This document shows positions 34,125-46,659 of a DNA stretch of 64,000 bases, piece by piece. Both the position numbers and the translations under genes were made by a program. The notes beneath the pieces were generated by a model. That model was not told the origin of the DNA, searched no databases, and saw only the letters and a program-made list of their open reading frames with translations. Location of the stretch: positions 1,269,501 through 1,333,500 of the forward strand of contig WPIO01000001.1 in NCBI GenBank assembly GCA_009760855.2. Reading direction: 5' to 3'. Numbering within the stretch: the stretch's first letter is position 1; each line of letters opens with the position of its first letter. Source of the stretch: Cristatella mucedo (lineage: Eukaryota; Bryozoa; Phylactolaemata; Cristatellidae).

Positions 34125-35340
34125 TGCCTCTCTATCTATCAATCTGCCTGTCTCTAAAATCAGCTCTTTCTTACTAATTGATTACGTGCTCATTGGTGAC
34201 AAAAACATGAAACCCAGGCCTCCCTGATGGTAGTGTAGCAAGTAGCCCGATATGGAGCTTTATATGGATTTTTGAGCATTTAGTGCATCTTTTTGTTGTA
34301 ACTTATTTGCTAGCGTTCCAATAACAGCTACGTCACCCTTCAAGTTAGTTTGCTTTTACTACCCACATCTCTGAATGTGGGTTACTAAGCCAGCTTTAAA
34401 AATTCGTAAGTAAATATATTAATGATTTCGGGATAGCAAGAGATTTAAACTAAAGCTCTCTTTTAACTATTTGTAAAGAATAATTTAATTGGACGATTTA
34501 ACATCAAATTGGCCACAAGTAACTCCTTCACGTAACCTTTGGATCAGTAATTGTAAATGTTTGTTTGTATGCAATCCATTGTTTAAGTAATTGGAATTCT
34601 TTCGAACGTTTGTGTTTTAACGTGGAGTACATTTAGACCACTACACTAAGACTCTATACAATTTAAAAAATTTAGTCTTATTTCATAAATAAATAGAGTG
34701 ACAAACTTAGGGGGAATTTTCACCTTTCAATTGGACATATTGCCCCAAGAAATGTACACGAGCTGCGTCGCTACTGTTCAAATTAAGTAAGACTTTAGCC
34801 ACTAGACTAAGCCAGGCTATCACATTAAATTTTTATTGAATTCTCTACAACCTCCAAAAACGATTTCCCTTTCGGCTATTTTATGCAAAAATCCACTACG
34901 AAAAAACGAGTGACAAACTAATGCATTTTCAACCGCGTAACGTCAAGAAAACCCCACAACTTGATGCTCTCGATACTAACCGGGCAGTTTCTGGTCCTAC
35001 AAAGAAGACTCAGTATTAGCGAAGGTGGAAAGAATTATTTATTATTCGATGGTTTGTAATTTTATATTTTGAAGTTCTTGTATCATGAATTCTTTTAGTT
35101 AGTTTGTACATGTTCAAGTTGTGCCTAGTGAAAGGTTAGGGATTGTTCGTAGGGAATAGTTGGAGTGAGCGGAACGGTTCATAGAGGTTCTAAAATCTCA
35201 AGATGGTATTTTTAGTTTTCAAAAGCGAAGGTGTGCTCGACTGGATTTTCATTTAGCAGGGCGTCACCTCTTTGCTTTAACTATTGGAAACTATGGTGCT
35301 CACGAAGCTAAACTTCATCTCGCCCTAACAATTCACGCAT
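33110..35340. other. No recognised gene; AT-rich
   Basis: AT-rich DNA holding one CT array (34017-34130). ORFs through that array are low complexity. I see nothing else. Confidence 0.5.
34017..34130. repeat. (CT)n microsatellite
   Basis: About 50 CT units with a few interruptions. Confidence 0.97.
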
Positions 35341-35341
35341 C

Positions 35342-36480
35342 TTATAGTAATAATAATAATAAAAATGCACTCGATAAAGCGCCCTGAGAGAAGTCAATCT
35401 CTTTCTAGGCGCTTTACATTTGCAGCAAACAGAAACGCGATTGAATGGTGAGTCATATCACGCTTGATAAACAACACGAATAACATGGTTAGGGGTGACA
35501 TGCACAGGGTCTGCACGCAAGTGTGGTTAGTTTCAGTATGCACAGTGTTAGCACGCAAAAGCACACGAAGGACGAATCAAAGGGACCCACTAAATGCCAT
35601 CCTAAATAGGTGTGTTTTTACTTTTTTTTTCAATTTGGTCAAGTCATGGCATGTTCTGACGAAAGTCGGGAGGGAGTTCCAGGTTTTGGGAGCATATAAA
35701 CTAAATTCAGGGTCTCCAAAGGATCTGAGGTTTGTACGGGTTATTGATAACCTTTCTTATTCCAAAAACCGGGTGGTACGATTCTTAGCTGGTGGGGGAA
35801 TAGATCTGGGAGATAGGCTGGAGCTAAAGGATGAAGTGGCCTAAAAGAGAGCGACAAGATCTTGAAGTCGATCCATTGCTTGACGGGTGGCCAGTGCAGG
35901 TCGGTGAGAAGTGGTGTGATTTGGCAACTGTGTGGCTCACAGCAGACACAGCTAGCTGTGGAGTTTTTCACCGGCTGCAATCGCCTGATTGCACATGCCG
36001 GTAGGCAAGCAAGCAATGAGTGACAGAAGTCAAGACGGATTGTCACAAATGCACGGAACAACTTACACGTGGTTCCCTCATCTAAACAAGCCGGAATTTT
36101 AGCAATGTTATGTATTATTTAGTACAGCATTTAGTGGGTCCTAGTAATTCGTCCTTAATGTGCTTATGTGTGCTGACACTGTGCATGCTGCCACTAACCA
36201 CGTGTGCATGCTGACCTTGTTTGCACGTCACCCCTAACGATGTTATTCATTTTGTTTGTTTATCAAGCATGATATTACTCACCATTCAAGTGTATAACCC
36301 TTTGCAGCAAATGTATACCGCCTAGAGAGAGATTAAGTTCTCCGAGGGAGCTTTATCAAGTGCATTATTAGTATTATTATTATTATTATCTGAAAGTAGG
36401 CAAACTTGATTGTGGAGCTGATGTGGGCGTCTAACGAGAGGTCGCTTTGGAACATGACACCCAGATTTTGAGCTGATCCT
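35342..36480 (-). mobile_element. LINE 3' part (minus), interrupted by another LINE
   Basis: The 3' (AAT)n tail and hairpin are at 35346-35420, the 3' UTR to about 35600, and C-terminal RT coding (CRLLPACAIRRLQPV sense, LLTDLHWPPVKQ) to 36110. The match resumes at 36391-36480 (CTGAAAGTAGGCAAACTTGA). The break is exactly where an opposite-strand LINE end lies. Upstream RT is missing, so it is 5'-truncated near 36480, where the flank shared with 62975 begins. Confidence 0.88.
36111..36390 (+). mobile_element. Nested, strongly 5'-truncated LINE 3' end
   Basis: Plus-strand copy of the LINE 3' UTR (AGTACAGCATTTAGTGGGTCC, GCATGCTGCCACTAACCAC) with the hairpin AGAGATTAAGTTCTCC and an (ATT)n tail. 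It is inserted in the minus-strand LINE between GTTATGTA and TCTGAAAG. The uninterrupted sequence is seen in the paralogue at 62891-62905 (TTATGTATCTGAAAG). Confidence 0.92.
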
Positions 36481-37235
36481 CAAACCAGACGGTTATTATT
36501 TTGAGTACACATAATGAAACTCACTTAGCAAGGGTCAGTTACAGCAGACGACAACAAAGCATGACGGAGCTTGTATTTTTGCCACATATTACTGCGAGCA
36601 TGTTGATAAGAAATAAACTGGTGGCAATGTTTGCTGAGAGTGGCATTATCTGTTCAATTTACCGAGACAAAATCAATGTAAGTACCAACTCAAGCCACTA
36701 TTTTTCTGTGCATGAGAGTTCCGTGTACAATGCAGTCCTATCTTCCTGTAAGAAATTCTTGTTAGCGATAGTTGTGCAAGCGAAAGCTTCTGCTGGCTCA
36801 TCCGGCCGACTGCTGCAATTAGTCATCGGCGCCAACTAGTGTACAAGTTCTGCTAGCACGGTACCGATTTTGAAATGAATGATGCAGTTTACTGTGGGCG
36901 TTAGGTCAGATGTTATTTAATGCAAGTGTGTCGTCAGCAGCCATTTCTTAGACAGTAGCCCTTCTATAAGATAACAGCAGGCCACGAGTGTCATGTCATT
37001 TGAAAAAAATGATTATGTTGAATGACCAAAGTAACTTAGTGGCTGATAACTAAAAAAAACGTCTTTACTAGCATGTAGCAGTAGCACTACATATACTAAC
37101 CATTTTTTAAGCACTTGAAATCCGCTAACCATCGCTTCTTATGGAAAATGAATGGGGATCCTCTGCTGAAATGGCTATGCATCATGAAAACACCGTCAGG
37201 CACAATGAGAACTGCCGTGATGACTGGTACCCTGT
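36480..37235 (+). repeat. Composite repeat B flank, copy 1
   Basis: Collinear with 62975-63870. Shared blocks: ATAAGAAATAAACTGG, CTTCTGCTGGCTCATCCGGC, TTCTGCTAGCACGGTACCG, AATGATGCAGTTTACTGTGGG and GATGACTGGTA. Together with the adjoining LINE this forms a second long duplicated block. The ORF 36501-36839 spans it without a recognisable domain. Confidence 0.85.
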
Positions 37236-37339
37236 ATCTCTGTCGTGAGCTGGAGGCGGGACGAAGGAGCAGTGCTCCTTGCAGTGACAGAAAAGAATGC
37301 CTGGTGACGCTGTCTAGAAAGCCCAAGCAATCGTGAGTA

Positions 37340-38955
37340 GTCTGAGAGTTTACACTGAAACGTGTCGGTGGTCACTCCACGGGCAGCAAATAAGCAAGCA
37401 GCTCAGTCTTACAAATTAAAAGTACCTTCCAACGTTATAGACCTCTCTGTGCCTTCTTATGTGTTGACATGCAGGCTGTGCACGGAAGCTGAGGAGGTGT
37501 TGAGAAAGGCCGAGAAATTCTCGCCCAAATGACACCACCCAGTCAGTCCCACTGCTGAGGTGGGGGAAGTTAGTCAAGCCAAGTTAATGCAATGCAGTCG
37601 TATTATCTAAGCTAAGTAAATACTGCGGCCAAATGTATCGTCTTTTTACATGACAGTGATGGTGGTCCTATTCGAGCTCATGATTTTGAGGCTTGGAACG
37701 CTAGTTCGTTTTCAGTGTACCAAATTTGAGCTGCAGCTATACAGGTTTAAATGATGACAATTTTAAACGAAGCATGTTTGTTGATATAATAAAATTAGAC
37801 TACTTGAACGCGGATGAAGATGAGCTACTTGATGTTGTGGAATACGTGTAGAGTGCATGTCAGTTAATGTTGCCGTTGGCTAGGTTTACGAAAACGTCCG
37901 GGAAATGCCTTTGCGGTGCCTGCATGCATCTGTTTGACACACATTAAAAGTCGCTCCAGTGTATCGCTACGAAACTCCAGATAGGCCCCGATCATAGGAT
38001 GGGAGGTACATGCAATCGGAGCTGTCGCACAAGTTGCGAGTAGCCCAAAATGTAGTTTAGAGTATGCTAACGTAAACCGAAGTTTTGTTAGGATGCAGTT
38101 ATTTTGAAAGTTTCATTCTTAAGGCTGATGCTCATGACAAAGCACTCTACCCATCTCGATGGAAGGCACAAAAAATTTGTGACACTTAGGAACCAGAACG
38201 GTGACGTTGTCGGTTCGAGCATTCTCTTTCGGTTTCAAAGCATAGCTTGGTGCTCTATCTTCTCAGTTCATAAATTAAAGCTCACACACTGCAATCCTGA
38301 ATAGTTCATAGTATCCAAGTGCATTTATAACTACCAAAAGTAGCTTCAATTTGTGTGGTGGACAATACTCGACTATCGTATTTTTCTCAGTCATTGCTAC
38401 TGACTGTGTGGAATTGGCTGCAACTGTGGGTGCTCAGCTGGTTACGATTAAATGATCACACCTTTCAACATTGTGAGCTTTAAGATAAAAGAAAAACTAA
38501 AATTTTGCACCACCATTTTTGTTTGATTGTGGGGAAAGCATTATTACAAGCAGTGGCCAATTCTGTAGTAGTACAATACAATGCAGCATTTCATAATGTT
38601 CTATAATATAGTAAATCCTACGAGAGACAGAACACTAAATTCAAGCTTGGCCCCACGAATTCTCTCGATATTTGACCCATTGTCTTGGTTTTGATTGTAT
38701 AGTTATGTCTAAATTAAAAAATAATAATACCAGTTATCGAAATGCAAACATGGCCTGCTTTACAGTGTTTATGTTAATTTATCAGCTTGAAGACTGCAAT
38801 AACGTCATTTTTAGTTACCTGGCATGGATAAAAACATAAATTTATACGAACACTAATGATGTCCAAAAAGGCTGGTGATTCCCAGCACAAAATGAATAAT
38901 AACGATTTCTCAAATAACAGCTTTATCTCGACTAATAATCGACCCAACTAACATG
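37340..38955. other. No recognised gene
   Basis: AT-rich DNA upstream of the LINE. A tRNA-like B-box phrase (GTCGGTTCGAGCATTC, 38209) occurs without a convincing A box. No domain-bearing ORF. Confidence 0.4.
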
Positions 38956-38959
38956 TTTT

Positions 38960-41900
38960 TGAGGATCATTCTCGCCTCCTGACATAGAGTGCTCTAACGT
39001 GCGTTCGTGTTCGTTGCAGAATTCTTCCGAAAACCGAAGTTCTTGCGAACATCGTATACGGAAGCAATATAGCTAAGACCTGTTTAAAGTTATTCTGATT
39101 GTCATTTGACCGTAGCGCGCAAAAAATTACGTGCTTATGGACATCTAAACGCTTGTCGCTTCGGCCTGCTGGGTCTCCCACACCAGCGGCTGCCTTAGCT
39201 ACGCCGGCGGCTAGTAACCTGCTTGTTAGTTATGATCGTCAGCAGCTGTTATCGCTTCGTCATCGCAGATCAAATGCATTCCTAGATATTAATGTTGTTG
39301 CTAAGATTCATGAACTATGCATTAACAAAAGAAAAGCACCCCATAGCCGCCGCGGTGGCCGGAACCGCCAGCTCAGATGCCGCTCGTTGGGCGGGAGCTT
39401 CCAGCTGAGCTCGTTTGGTATTCCTAGCCTTGTCTCGAACCACTCAGCACGCTCCCCCACATGCGTCACTGTAAATCTCTCTAACTTAGTGGTCATCAGG
39501 CCTGTTGTAACTCCATCGGCCAAACTTAACGCTTACCTTTGGAATCCTCGCTCAATGTGCAATAAATCTATTGTAATAAGTGACCTTATTTCTGAAAATG
39601 GTATCGACCTGCTCGCCCTAACTGAAACTTGGCTGAAATCGATAAACTGTCTGACAATTAAAGACTCCACTACATCTGGTTTCTCGTACTTTCACACCCC
39701 TAGATCAATCATAACTGGAGGTGGAGTTGCTATTATCGTGCACTCGAAATTCAACTTCAAGCCATTTGCGGTACCCTCGAAGCAGTCTCTTGAATCAATT
39801 GTTTTGGTCTCACCCGAAAACAAGCTACCGATAGTGGCAGTAGTCTATCGCCCACCAGGTACCAAATCCTCCTTTATCTCAGATTTCTCCGATCTCATTT
39901 TAATTCTGTGTGCAAGAAATCGACCCTTCCTCATTATGGGTGATTTCAACGTTCACTTTGATAACTTATCTGACGCTTTCAGCACCGAATTTCGTGCATT
40001 GACTCATTGTCTCTTGTGGCTCATGTGCATGGCCTTACCCAAATCAAGGGTCACACACTCGACCAGATTTTCTCATACAACTGCACTTTGTCATCACCAG
40101 TTATTACCAAATCCTGCTTATCTGACCACATGCAGATCTCATTCAATCTACAGTGTGTGCCCACATCATCCTCTAAAATAACCAGTGAATCGCGAAACCT
40201 CAAGACCCCTGACATGGATGCAGTCCGTGCGAGAATATCTGCTTCACCTCTGCTGCTCAGTCCTCCCTCCGATCTGTCATTATTGGTAGATAGCTACAAC
40301 ACGACACTAGCTGACACGCTCGACGAGTTTGCACCTCTGACAAAGCGCACGGTGCATCCCCGCCCAGATGGCCTATGGTTTACCACAGTTGTTTAACTAG
40401 CCAATTCTACTAAACGAAAGCTTGAAAAGGCATACAAAAGATCCGGACTGACTATCCATCGACAGGCATATGAAGACAACTGTAGGTCGTACCAATCGAT
40501 CCTAGCAAAGGCCAAGTCTAGCTTCTATAGAAACATTGTTGAATCACTGATGCACAATCCAAAAATGCTGATGTTGACAATAAACCATCTCCTCAACCGT
40601 TCCCAGTTTAGCTCCTTACCTGGTGATCCTTGTGATGATCTAGCCGATCGCTTCTCTCGATTCATTGTGCAGAAGATAGACAAAATCAGGGAATCCATCC
40701 CTGCGATGACAACATTCCCACTAAAATGCTGTTCCTCGGTTCCTGGCTGCTCCTCAATGTATGCATTTAAGCAGGTCACTAGTGATCTAGTCCTAAAGTT
40801 CGTATCTCAATCAAAGAAGACAACAAGTCCTCTGGACCCTATTCCCATTGTCCTCCTCCTACGTTGCATTGATCTGCTGCCACCATGCATAACTAACATC
40901 ATTAATATGTCATTAGCCGCAGGTCACGTCCCAGCACCTTTCAAAAAAAGCTGTAGTCAGGCCACTTCTCAAGAAAGTTACACGAGACCAAGAGAACTTA
41001 AGAAACTACCGCCCAGTCTCCATTCTATCATTCCTATCGAAGACACTGGAACGGGTCGTGGCAGACCAGCTGAAGTCGTATATCGAAACCTCACACCTTG
41101 CTAGTAAGTTTCAGTCTGGCTTTAGAGCTAATCACTCCACAGAGTCAGCATTGCTTCGGGTATACAACGACCTACTTAGGAATGCAGATATGGGTAGAGT
41201 GTCTCTGCTTGTTTTGCTTGATCTTTCGGCAGCTTTTGATACCATCGATCACAAAGTTCTTCTAGAGCGCCTCTCATCTCGCCTGGGCATCACTGGCACT
41301 GCTCTGCAGTGGTTCAGGTCCTATCTCAGTGGGAGAATCCAGAGTATTGACGTGAATGGACAAAGATCATCTGAAGTACCTCTGAAATATGGAGTACCTC
41401 AGGGCTCAGTGCTAGGTCAGATTCTGTTCACGGTTTATACTCTCCCTCTTGCTGTTGTGATTGCTAAGCACAATCTAGGCTTTCACTTCTATGTGGATGA
41501 CACTCAATTGTACCTTTGCTTTGATCCTTCCCAGCCTTCGAGCACCTCAAATTCTCTCAACTCACTTGCTGCATGTATTGATGACACCCGTACATGGATG
41601 GCAGCAAATTTTATAAAACTAAACGATGATAAAACTAACTTACTAGTTATGGGCAAACCCAGTGTGATTCAGAGATCGGAAAGGCTGACTCTCAAAATTG
41701 GCTCTGCGAGCATATCTCCAGTTGAATCAGCTCGAAATCTAGGTGTCATATTCCAAAGCGACCTCTCGTTAGACGACCATATCAGCTCCACAGTCAAATC
41801 CGCCTACTTTCAGCTTCATAACATTGCTAAAAGTCGGGCTTGTTTAGAAAAGGATACCACGTCCAAGTCGGTCCATGCATTCGTGACATCCCGTCTCGAC

Positions 41901-42575
41901 TTCTGCAACTCACTGCTTACTGGCCTACCAGCATGTGCGATCAGGCGATTGCAGCTGGTGCAAAACTCTGCAGCTAGGCTTGTCTGTCGTGAGCTTCGCA
42001 GTTGCCACATTACTTCACTTCTCGCCGACCTGCACTGGCTACCAGTCAAGCAACGGATTGACTTCAAGGTTTTGTCGCTCACTTTTAGGTCCCTTCATTC
42101 TATGGCTCCAGCCTATATCTCAGATATACTACCCCATTAGGCAAAGCACCGTACCACCGGCTTTTCGGAATCCAACAGTCTACCAATACCTCGTACAAAC
42201 CTTAAATCCTTTGGAGACCGTGCATTTAGTTCGTATGCTCCCAAAGCCTGGAACTCCCTCCCGACCTGCGTCAGAACATCCACTGACCTGACCACATTTA
42301 AAAGGAACCTAAAAACACACCTATTTAGGACAGCATGTAGTGGGTCCCTGTGATTCGTCCTTGATGTGCTTATGCGTGCTGACACTGTGCATGCTGCCAC
42401 TAACCACATTTGCATGCTGACCCTGTGCATGTCACCCCTAACCACGGTTTTCATGTCATTTGTTTTTCAAGCATGATTTTACTTACTATTCAATTGCATT
42501 TCACTTTGCAGCAAATGTAATATGCCTAGAAGAGATTATGTTCTCCGAGATTGCGTTATCAAGTGCATTAATTTT
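38960..42575 (+). mobile_element. Near full-length LINE (CR1/L2-like), inactivated
   Basis: The fullest copy in the window. It has a presumed 5' region, an N-terminal segment with an RGGR motif, APE-type endonuclease, connector, reverse transcriptase, C-terminal domain, a 3' UTR (42352-42530), a degraded hairpin and an AT-rich tail to about 42575. The 5' edge near 38960 is inferred. No separate RNase H domain is seen. LINE-encoded endonuclease and RT carry out target-primed reverse transcription. This copy cannot do so because of the frame breaks listed with its ORF. Confidence 0.88.
39099..42351 (+). pseudogene. LINE ORF2 (endonuclease-RT), four disruptions
   Basis: The endonuclease part reads LNAYLWNPRSM, DLLALTETWLKS, GGGVAIIVHS, VVYRPPGTKS and LIMGDFNVHFD, then continues in another frame with HGLTQIKGHTLDQIFSY. 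The RT part begins near 41058: motif A (FDTIDH), motif B (GVPQGSVLG), catalytic FYVDD near 41490, and the C-terminal VKQRIDFKVLSLTFRSLH. Disruptions: a frameshift near 40000; a stop at 40394 (an AAA codon in the 16-kb copy is TAA here); a one-base gain in an A-run near 40942-40948; and a stop at 42138 (CAG in the 57-kb copy is TAG here). No ATG precedes the endonuclease frame, which follows directly on a stop. Confidence 0.88.
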
Positions 42576-42579
42576 ATTG

Positions 42580-43500
42580 TAATTATTATCTTGCCTAATT
42601 TTTCGCTTTCGGCTGAGGTCTAAAACTTAAGTTACGAGCCAGCATAAGATGGCTAAACGCTATGTGGTACGTCTAACATTGCAATGCACGCCAAAGCTTA
42701 CACACATAATTCAATGTTTCTCTCACTCACTGTAAGTAGTTAGCTCGCAGTATTAGTGTCTGTGTGGTGCTCATGTAAATGCTTGCAGTTCTTTTGCAGA
42801 ACGGCATTTTCCAGCTGTAGATCCGAAGAAAGTGGATGTGAAGGACAGTGCTGAGAAGGACAAGATGATTTAGGGCATTGGACTTAGAAAGGATTCATCG
42901 TAAAATACGCCCAAATTGCAGCTGTGGTAGACACGCAAAGCAGTATGAGCATAGAATCTCCATGATCTCCATCATTCTGAAGCAAAAGTAGTCGATAGAA
43001 GCCTTAACGACGGCCAAGGGCATTAGAATAACTTCTTAATAGCAAATATATATAGCCAAGACAGTATGCAAAACTGATGGTTCAAGATGGACCGAAAAGC
43101 CGCCAGCTGGCGATGCCGCAAGGGATGCTATACTATCCAAGAATGCACGAGCTTTTTACGTCGATTTGCTCCGGCAGACCACAGGGACTTCAATTACCCA
43201 GGCACCCACTGAGCAGATTGCTGCCAGTCTGGAATGGTCCAAGAGAGGATCCAAAAGAGGATCGACATTCACTTGGTTGTCAGGAATTCTGAGACAGCGA
43301 GCGCTGATAGGAAGGCTGCAGCTGAGTAGCTCACACAGTTTGCTGGAATTAATGTAACAGAAGGATGCATCTCCCAGAGAGTCTGCAACTGTGACCCAAC
43401 AGGACTCACCGAGGAGATCGCCGAGGAACTGACGACAGAGGAGCTACGGGAGCTACAGCCGTTCAGACGCACCGAGGCCTGTGTAGGAAATAGTGGATTC
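42580..43500 (+). other. Unassigned; candidate exon and possible pogo/Tigger relic
   Basis: It holds an acceptor-framed open segment at 42800-42873 (see findings). At 43360-43480 is a readable stretch ISQRVCNCDPTGLTEEIAEE then LTTEELRELQPF. The 'CNxDxTGL' phrase resembles the DDE region of pogo/Tigger transposases, and the acidic 'EEIAEELTxEEL' resembles their C-terminal tail, as if joined by deletion. Frames are broken upstream. This is suggestive only. Confidence 0.3.
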
Positions 43501-44235
43501 GGTCGAGGTTATCTCTCTTAGTGAAATCTAGGAAATGCTGGGAATGCTTGAAAAACAGTTAGACTTTATTCAAAGGCAACGAAAGAGAAAAAGTTCCGGC
43601 GAGGTACGGTACCGAAATCCTCACATTTTACATTTCACAATTGAACCCTCCCCATTAAGCACCCACTCCACCCTAATAGCTCTGTAGTCTTGCATGTGGA
43701 GACATGTTACATGTGCTGCTTATGCTGTCCCAATCAAACTGAATTTCCGGAAAGATATGCAGTTTACGGGCCATATAGTGCCTTTAAACCTGCGTTTCAA
43801 AATTCAACTCACAAGCCAGATGAAGTGTATGGTATTGTCACAGCATCCAGCTAATCATTCGCAAAGTTTGGTAATGAGGTCGGACTCAATTCTATTGCAG
43901 GCTGACACTTTGCTATCGTAGTACTACTGAGCCTCGGTGAGGAAAACACTGCCGTAAGCTTATTAAAAAACATTTACTTGAGAGCTTGTTTATTTAAATG
44001 CTGACTGTTTGATAGTTCAGAATCATTATTATGAGAGACTGCTATCACTACTCCGAAAAAGGAAGGTGAGGAGCCCACGATTAAGGGTGCAATCAATTTC
44101 TGAGCATACTTATTCTTGAGAAGTGTATCTAACGATAGCTACTTCGCAGTCTCTATTGAAATTAAGGCTGAGTACTAGCAAATATCATAGGGAGAATATA
44201 TATACATATATATGCATACATATATATATATGTAC

Positions 44236-44273
<38 letters not shown>

Positions 44274-45690
44274 ATATAAATATATAAAAATAAACATATA
44301 TATATATATATATAAATACTATTTTTGCCGTCGGACGGCAGGAGTTTGGCCGATCCACACATCTAACGGTTTCTCCAAATGTTGCTTTGTTACGGCATTC
44401 TTCATAGGTCCCGCTTTTCAAGCTTTCTTCTAAGGATTTAGCCGTGGGTTTTAGGGCTTGGTTTTTAATAACTATAAAACCAAACTGACCAATATAGTTA
44501 GTATTGTTGAAATTCGGAGTAAGCGTGCTTATTCCTAAAGTATGCAGTGAGTAAATCCTAACGACTTATTTTAGCTAGCTATGGGAAATCTATGAGATAG
44601 CTCAAAAATGATCAATATTTTGCAGAATTTTCAATTTACTTATTAAAAGATATAAAGTATGTATGCACATATCCATCTCAAGATAGTTGACGAATGAAAA
44701 GAAAATAGACAATCACATTATTACGAGAGACCTAATTGCAAGGTAGTACATCTAGCTCAAGAGTGAGTTTCTTTCTTAAAAAAACAGCTCACGGATATTG
44801 ATTTTGCAAACTTTTTAAAAATAAGAAAATCAGCCTTAGACGTACGTGCAGAACACGACTTAAAATAGAGAAAATACGTTACATTTTAATATAATAATAA
44901 TTAATAATATATTAATTATATATTAATCAAAGTTAAATTTTATAAATATTGACATGCCTCCCGGAGTTCAGCGAACCAACTGGTATTTACTTCTGCTAAT
45001 TAAAGCTAGAAAGTCTATCACACTGCAATATGGGGCATTTGCATTTTTTGAAAAGCTGGCTCACGAACGTCAAGCGGCGACGATCGAGACTGTTGCATTG
45101 TTTTCCGCGACAGAGCTATTATGATTCAGCTCAGGGAGTCCGGAGGCATTTAGGTGCTCGGAATTAATCAATAACATAAACCCATCGCAACAAGCTTAGC
45201 CACTGCTCTGTTTACATTACCCAGTCTTCGGGAAATGACTGTCCAAGGCTGTATCGCTTTATTGCCGCACGGTACATATTATCATAAGCATGCTTACGTT
45301 GAACCACAAACCGTAAGATTATATCGTTCTTCAGCTATATTATCTTTAGATATTATTCAAGGATAAATTACGCAAACATGAAATTTGCATTCCTACCGCC
45401 GAGGAAGTACTGAACACGAACTATTACCGTCCTTCGTACAAGTTGCATTTTCGAAATACGTTATTAAAATCTGCAATGACTACGCTTTAAGTGCCGGTCA
45501 TTTCAGGCGCTTCTTAGTCGGTCTTTTTAGGTAGTAGAGTTATTTAATCTTATCTTAGGGTTTTGAATAGTATTGTAGCACAGCGATTACAGGCAATAGT
45601 TGTTTCTCTCGTTATTAGTCGCTCATTATACTAATTTAGTGGCCGCACGCTCAGTCACAGCAGGTATAAGCACACCAAGTACATCTTACA
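43500..45690. other. No recognised gene; AT-rich
   Basis: AT-rich DNA containing the TA array listed separately. The ORFs that cross that array are Ile/Tyr strings. Confidence 0.5.
44196..44312. repeat. (TA)n simple repeat
   Basis: TA, TATG and TAAATA units. All ORFs here are low-complexity artefacts on both strands. Confidence 0.95.
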
Positions 45691-45699
45691 GGTACGCAT

Positions 45700-46140
45700 T
45701 AGTGCCTGTCCTAAATAGGAGCGCTTTGAGTTTCTTTTAAATGCGGTCTCGTCAAGAGATGTCGTGGCGCGATTCGGGTGTGAGTTCAAGGCTTTGGGAG
45801 CATACGGTAAATGGTTAGATTCCGAAAGCAAGTGGTACGATGCTTAGCCTGGTGAGGCAGTAGATCTTATAGGTAGGCTGGAGCCAAACAAAAAAGGGAC
45901 CTGAAACTGAGTGATCAAAACTTGAAATCGATGCGTTGCTTGACTGGTAGTCAGTGCAGGTCGGCGAGAAGTGTTGTGATGTGGCAAATGTGATGCTCAC
46001 GACAGACCTAGCTGCAGAGGTTTGCACCAGCTGTAAGTGCCTGATAGCACATGACGGTAGACCAGCAAGCAGTGAGTTACAGAAGTCAAGATCTCACAAA
46101 TGCATGACAAAATCTAGATGCGTTATCCCTGATATCCAAA
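45700..46140 (-). mobile_element. LINE C-terminal fragment
   Basis: Minus-strand match to the RT C-terminus (ADLHWLPVKQRI equivalents, 45930-45965) and on to the 'HAFVTS' region near 46100. It lacks the 3' tail and is truncated at both ends, with a small deletion near 46090. Confidence 0.85.
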
Positions 46141-46428
46141 ACTATCTAAAGGAAACCACCGTTTTAATTAAAATAAGCATTCGCCAGTGATAAATCAGAG
46201 AAATAATATTAACAAATATTTACAGGCAGTACTAAATCTCTGATAACCCAGCAAGTGTCAGACTAGCACTTACTGGCTAGCTCTGAGTTTGCTTCTGTAG
46301 CCGAAATGTAGGGAAGGCGATTTGAGTGCCTTGCTGGGAAAGTATTGAATGAGGAATGAGTCAGCTGTATTATCCCTGTGTTAAATCGCTGGCTGAAAAT
46401 AAATTAGTAAATAACCCTCGCTCTCCCT

Positions 46429-46432
<4 letters not shown>

Positions 46433-46478
<46 letters not shown>
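46433..46478. repeat. (CT)n microsatellite
   Basis: About 22 CT units, followed after a short spacer by the GT array. Confidence 0.97.
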
Positions 46479-46481
<3 letters not shown>

Positions 46482-46557
46482 CTATATGTGTATTTATATG
46501 GATTTTTGTTGCCTGCGTTTGTATGTGTTTGTATGCGTGTTTGTTTGTGTCTGTGTA

Positions 46558-46569
46558 TGTATGTGTATG

Positions 46570-46652
<83 letters not shown>
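46558..46652. repeat. (GT)n microsatellite
   Basis: About 45 GT units with a few TT interruptions. Cys/Val and Thr/His ORFs here are artefacts. Confidence 0.97.
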
Positions 46653-46659
46653 ACACACA

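Noticed and set aside
36501-36839. 112-codon ORF
   Set aside because: It lies in composite B and is disrupted in the second copy at 63 kb, so it is probably non-coding repeat sequence.
38205-38225. B-box-like GGTTCGAGCATTC
   Set aside because: It is an isolated motif with no A box at the right distance.
41816-42454. Antisense ORFs over the LINE (also 57237-57791, 3-236, 9352-9747)
   Set aside because: They are shadows of the RT C-terminus and 3' UTR that recur in every copy.
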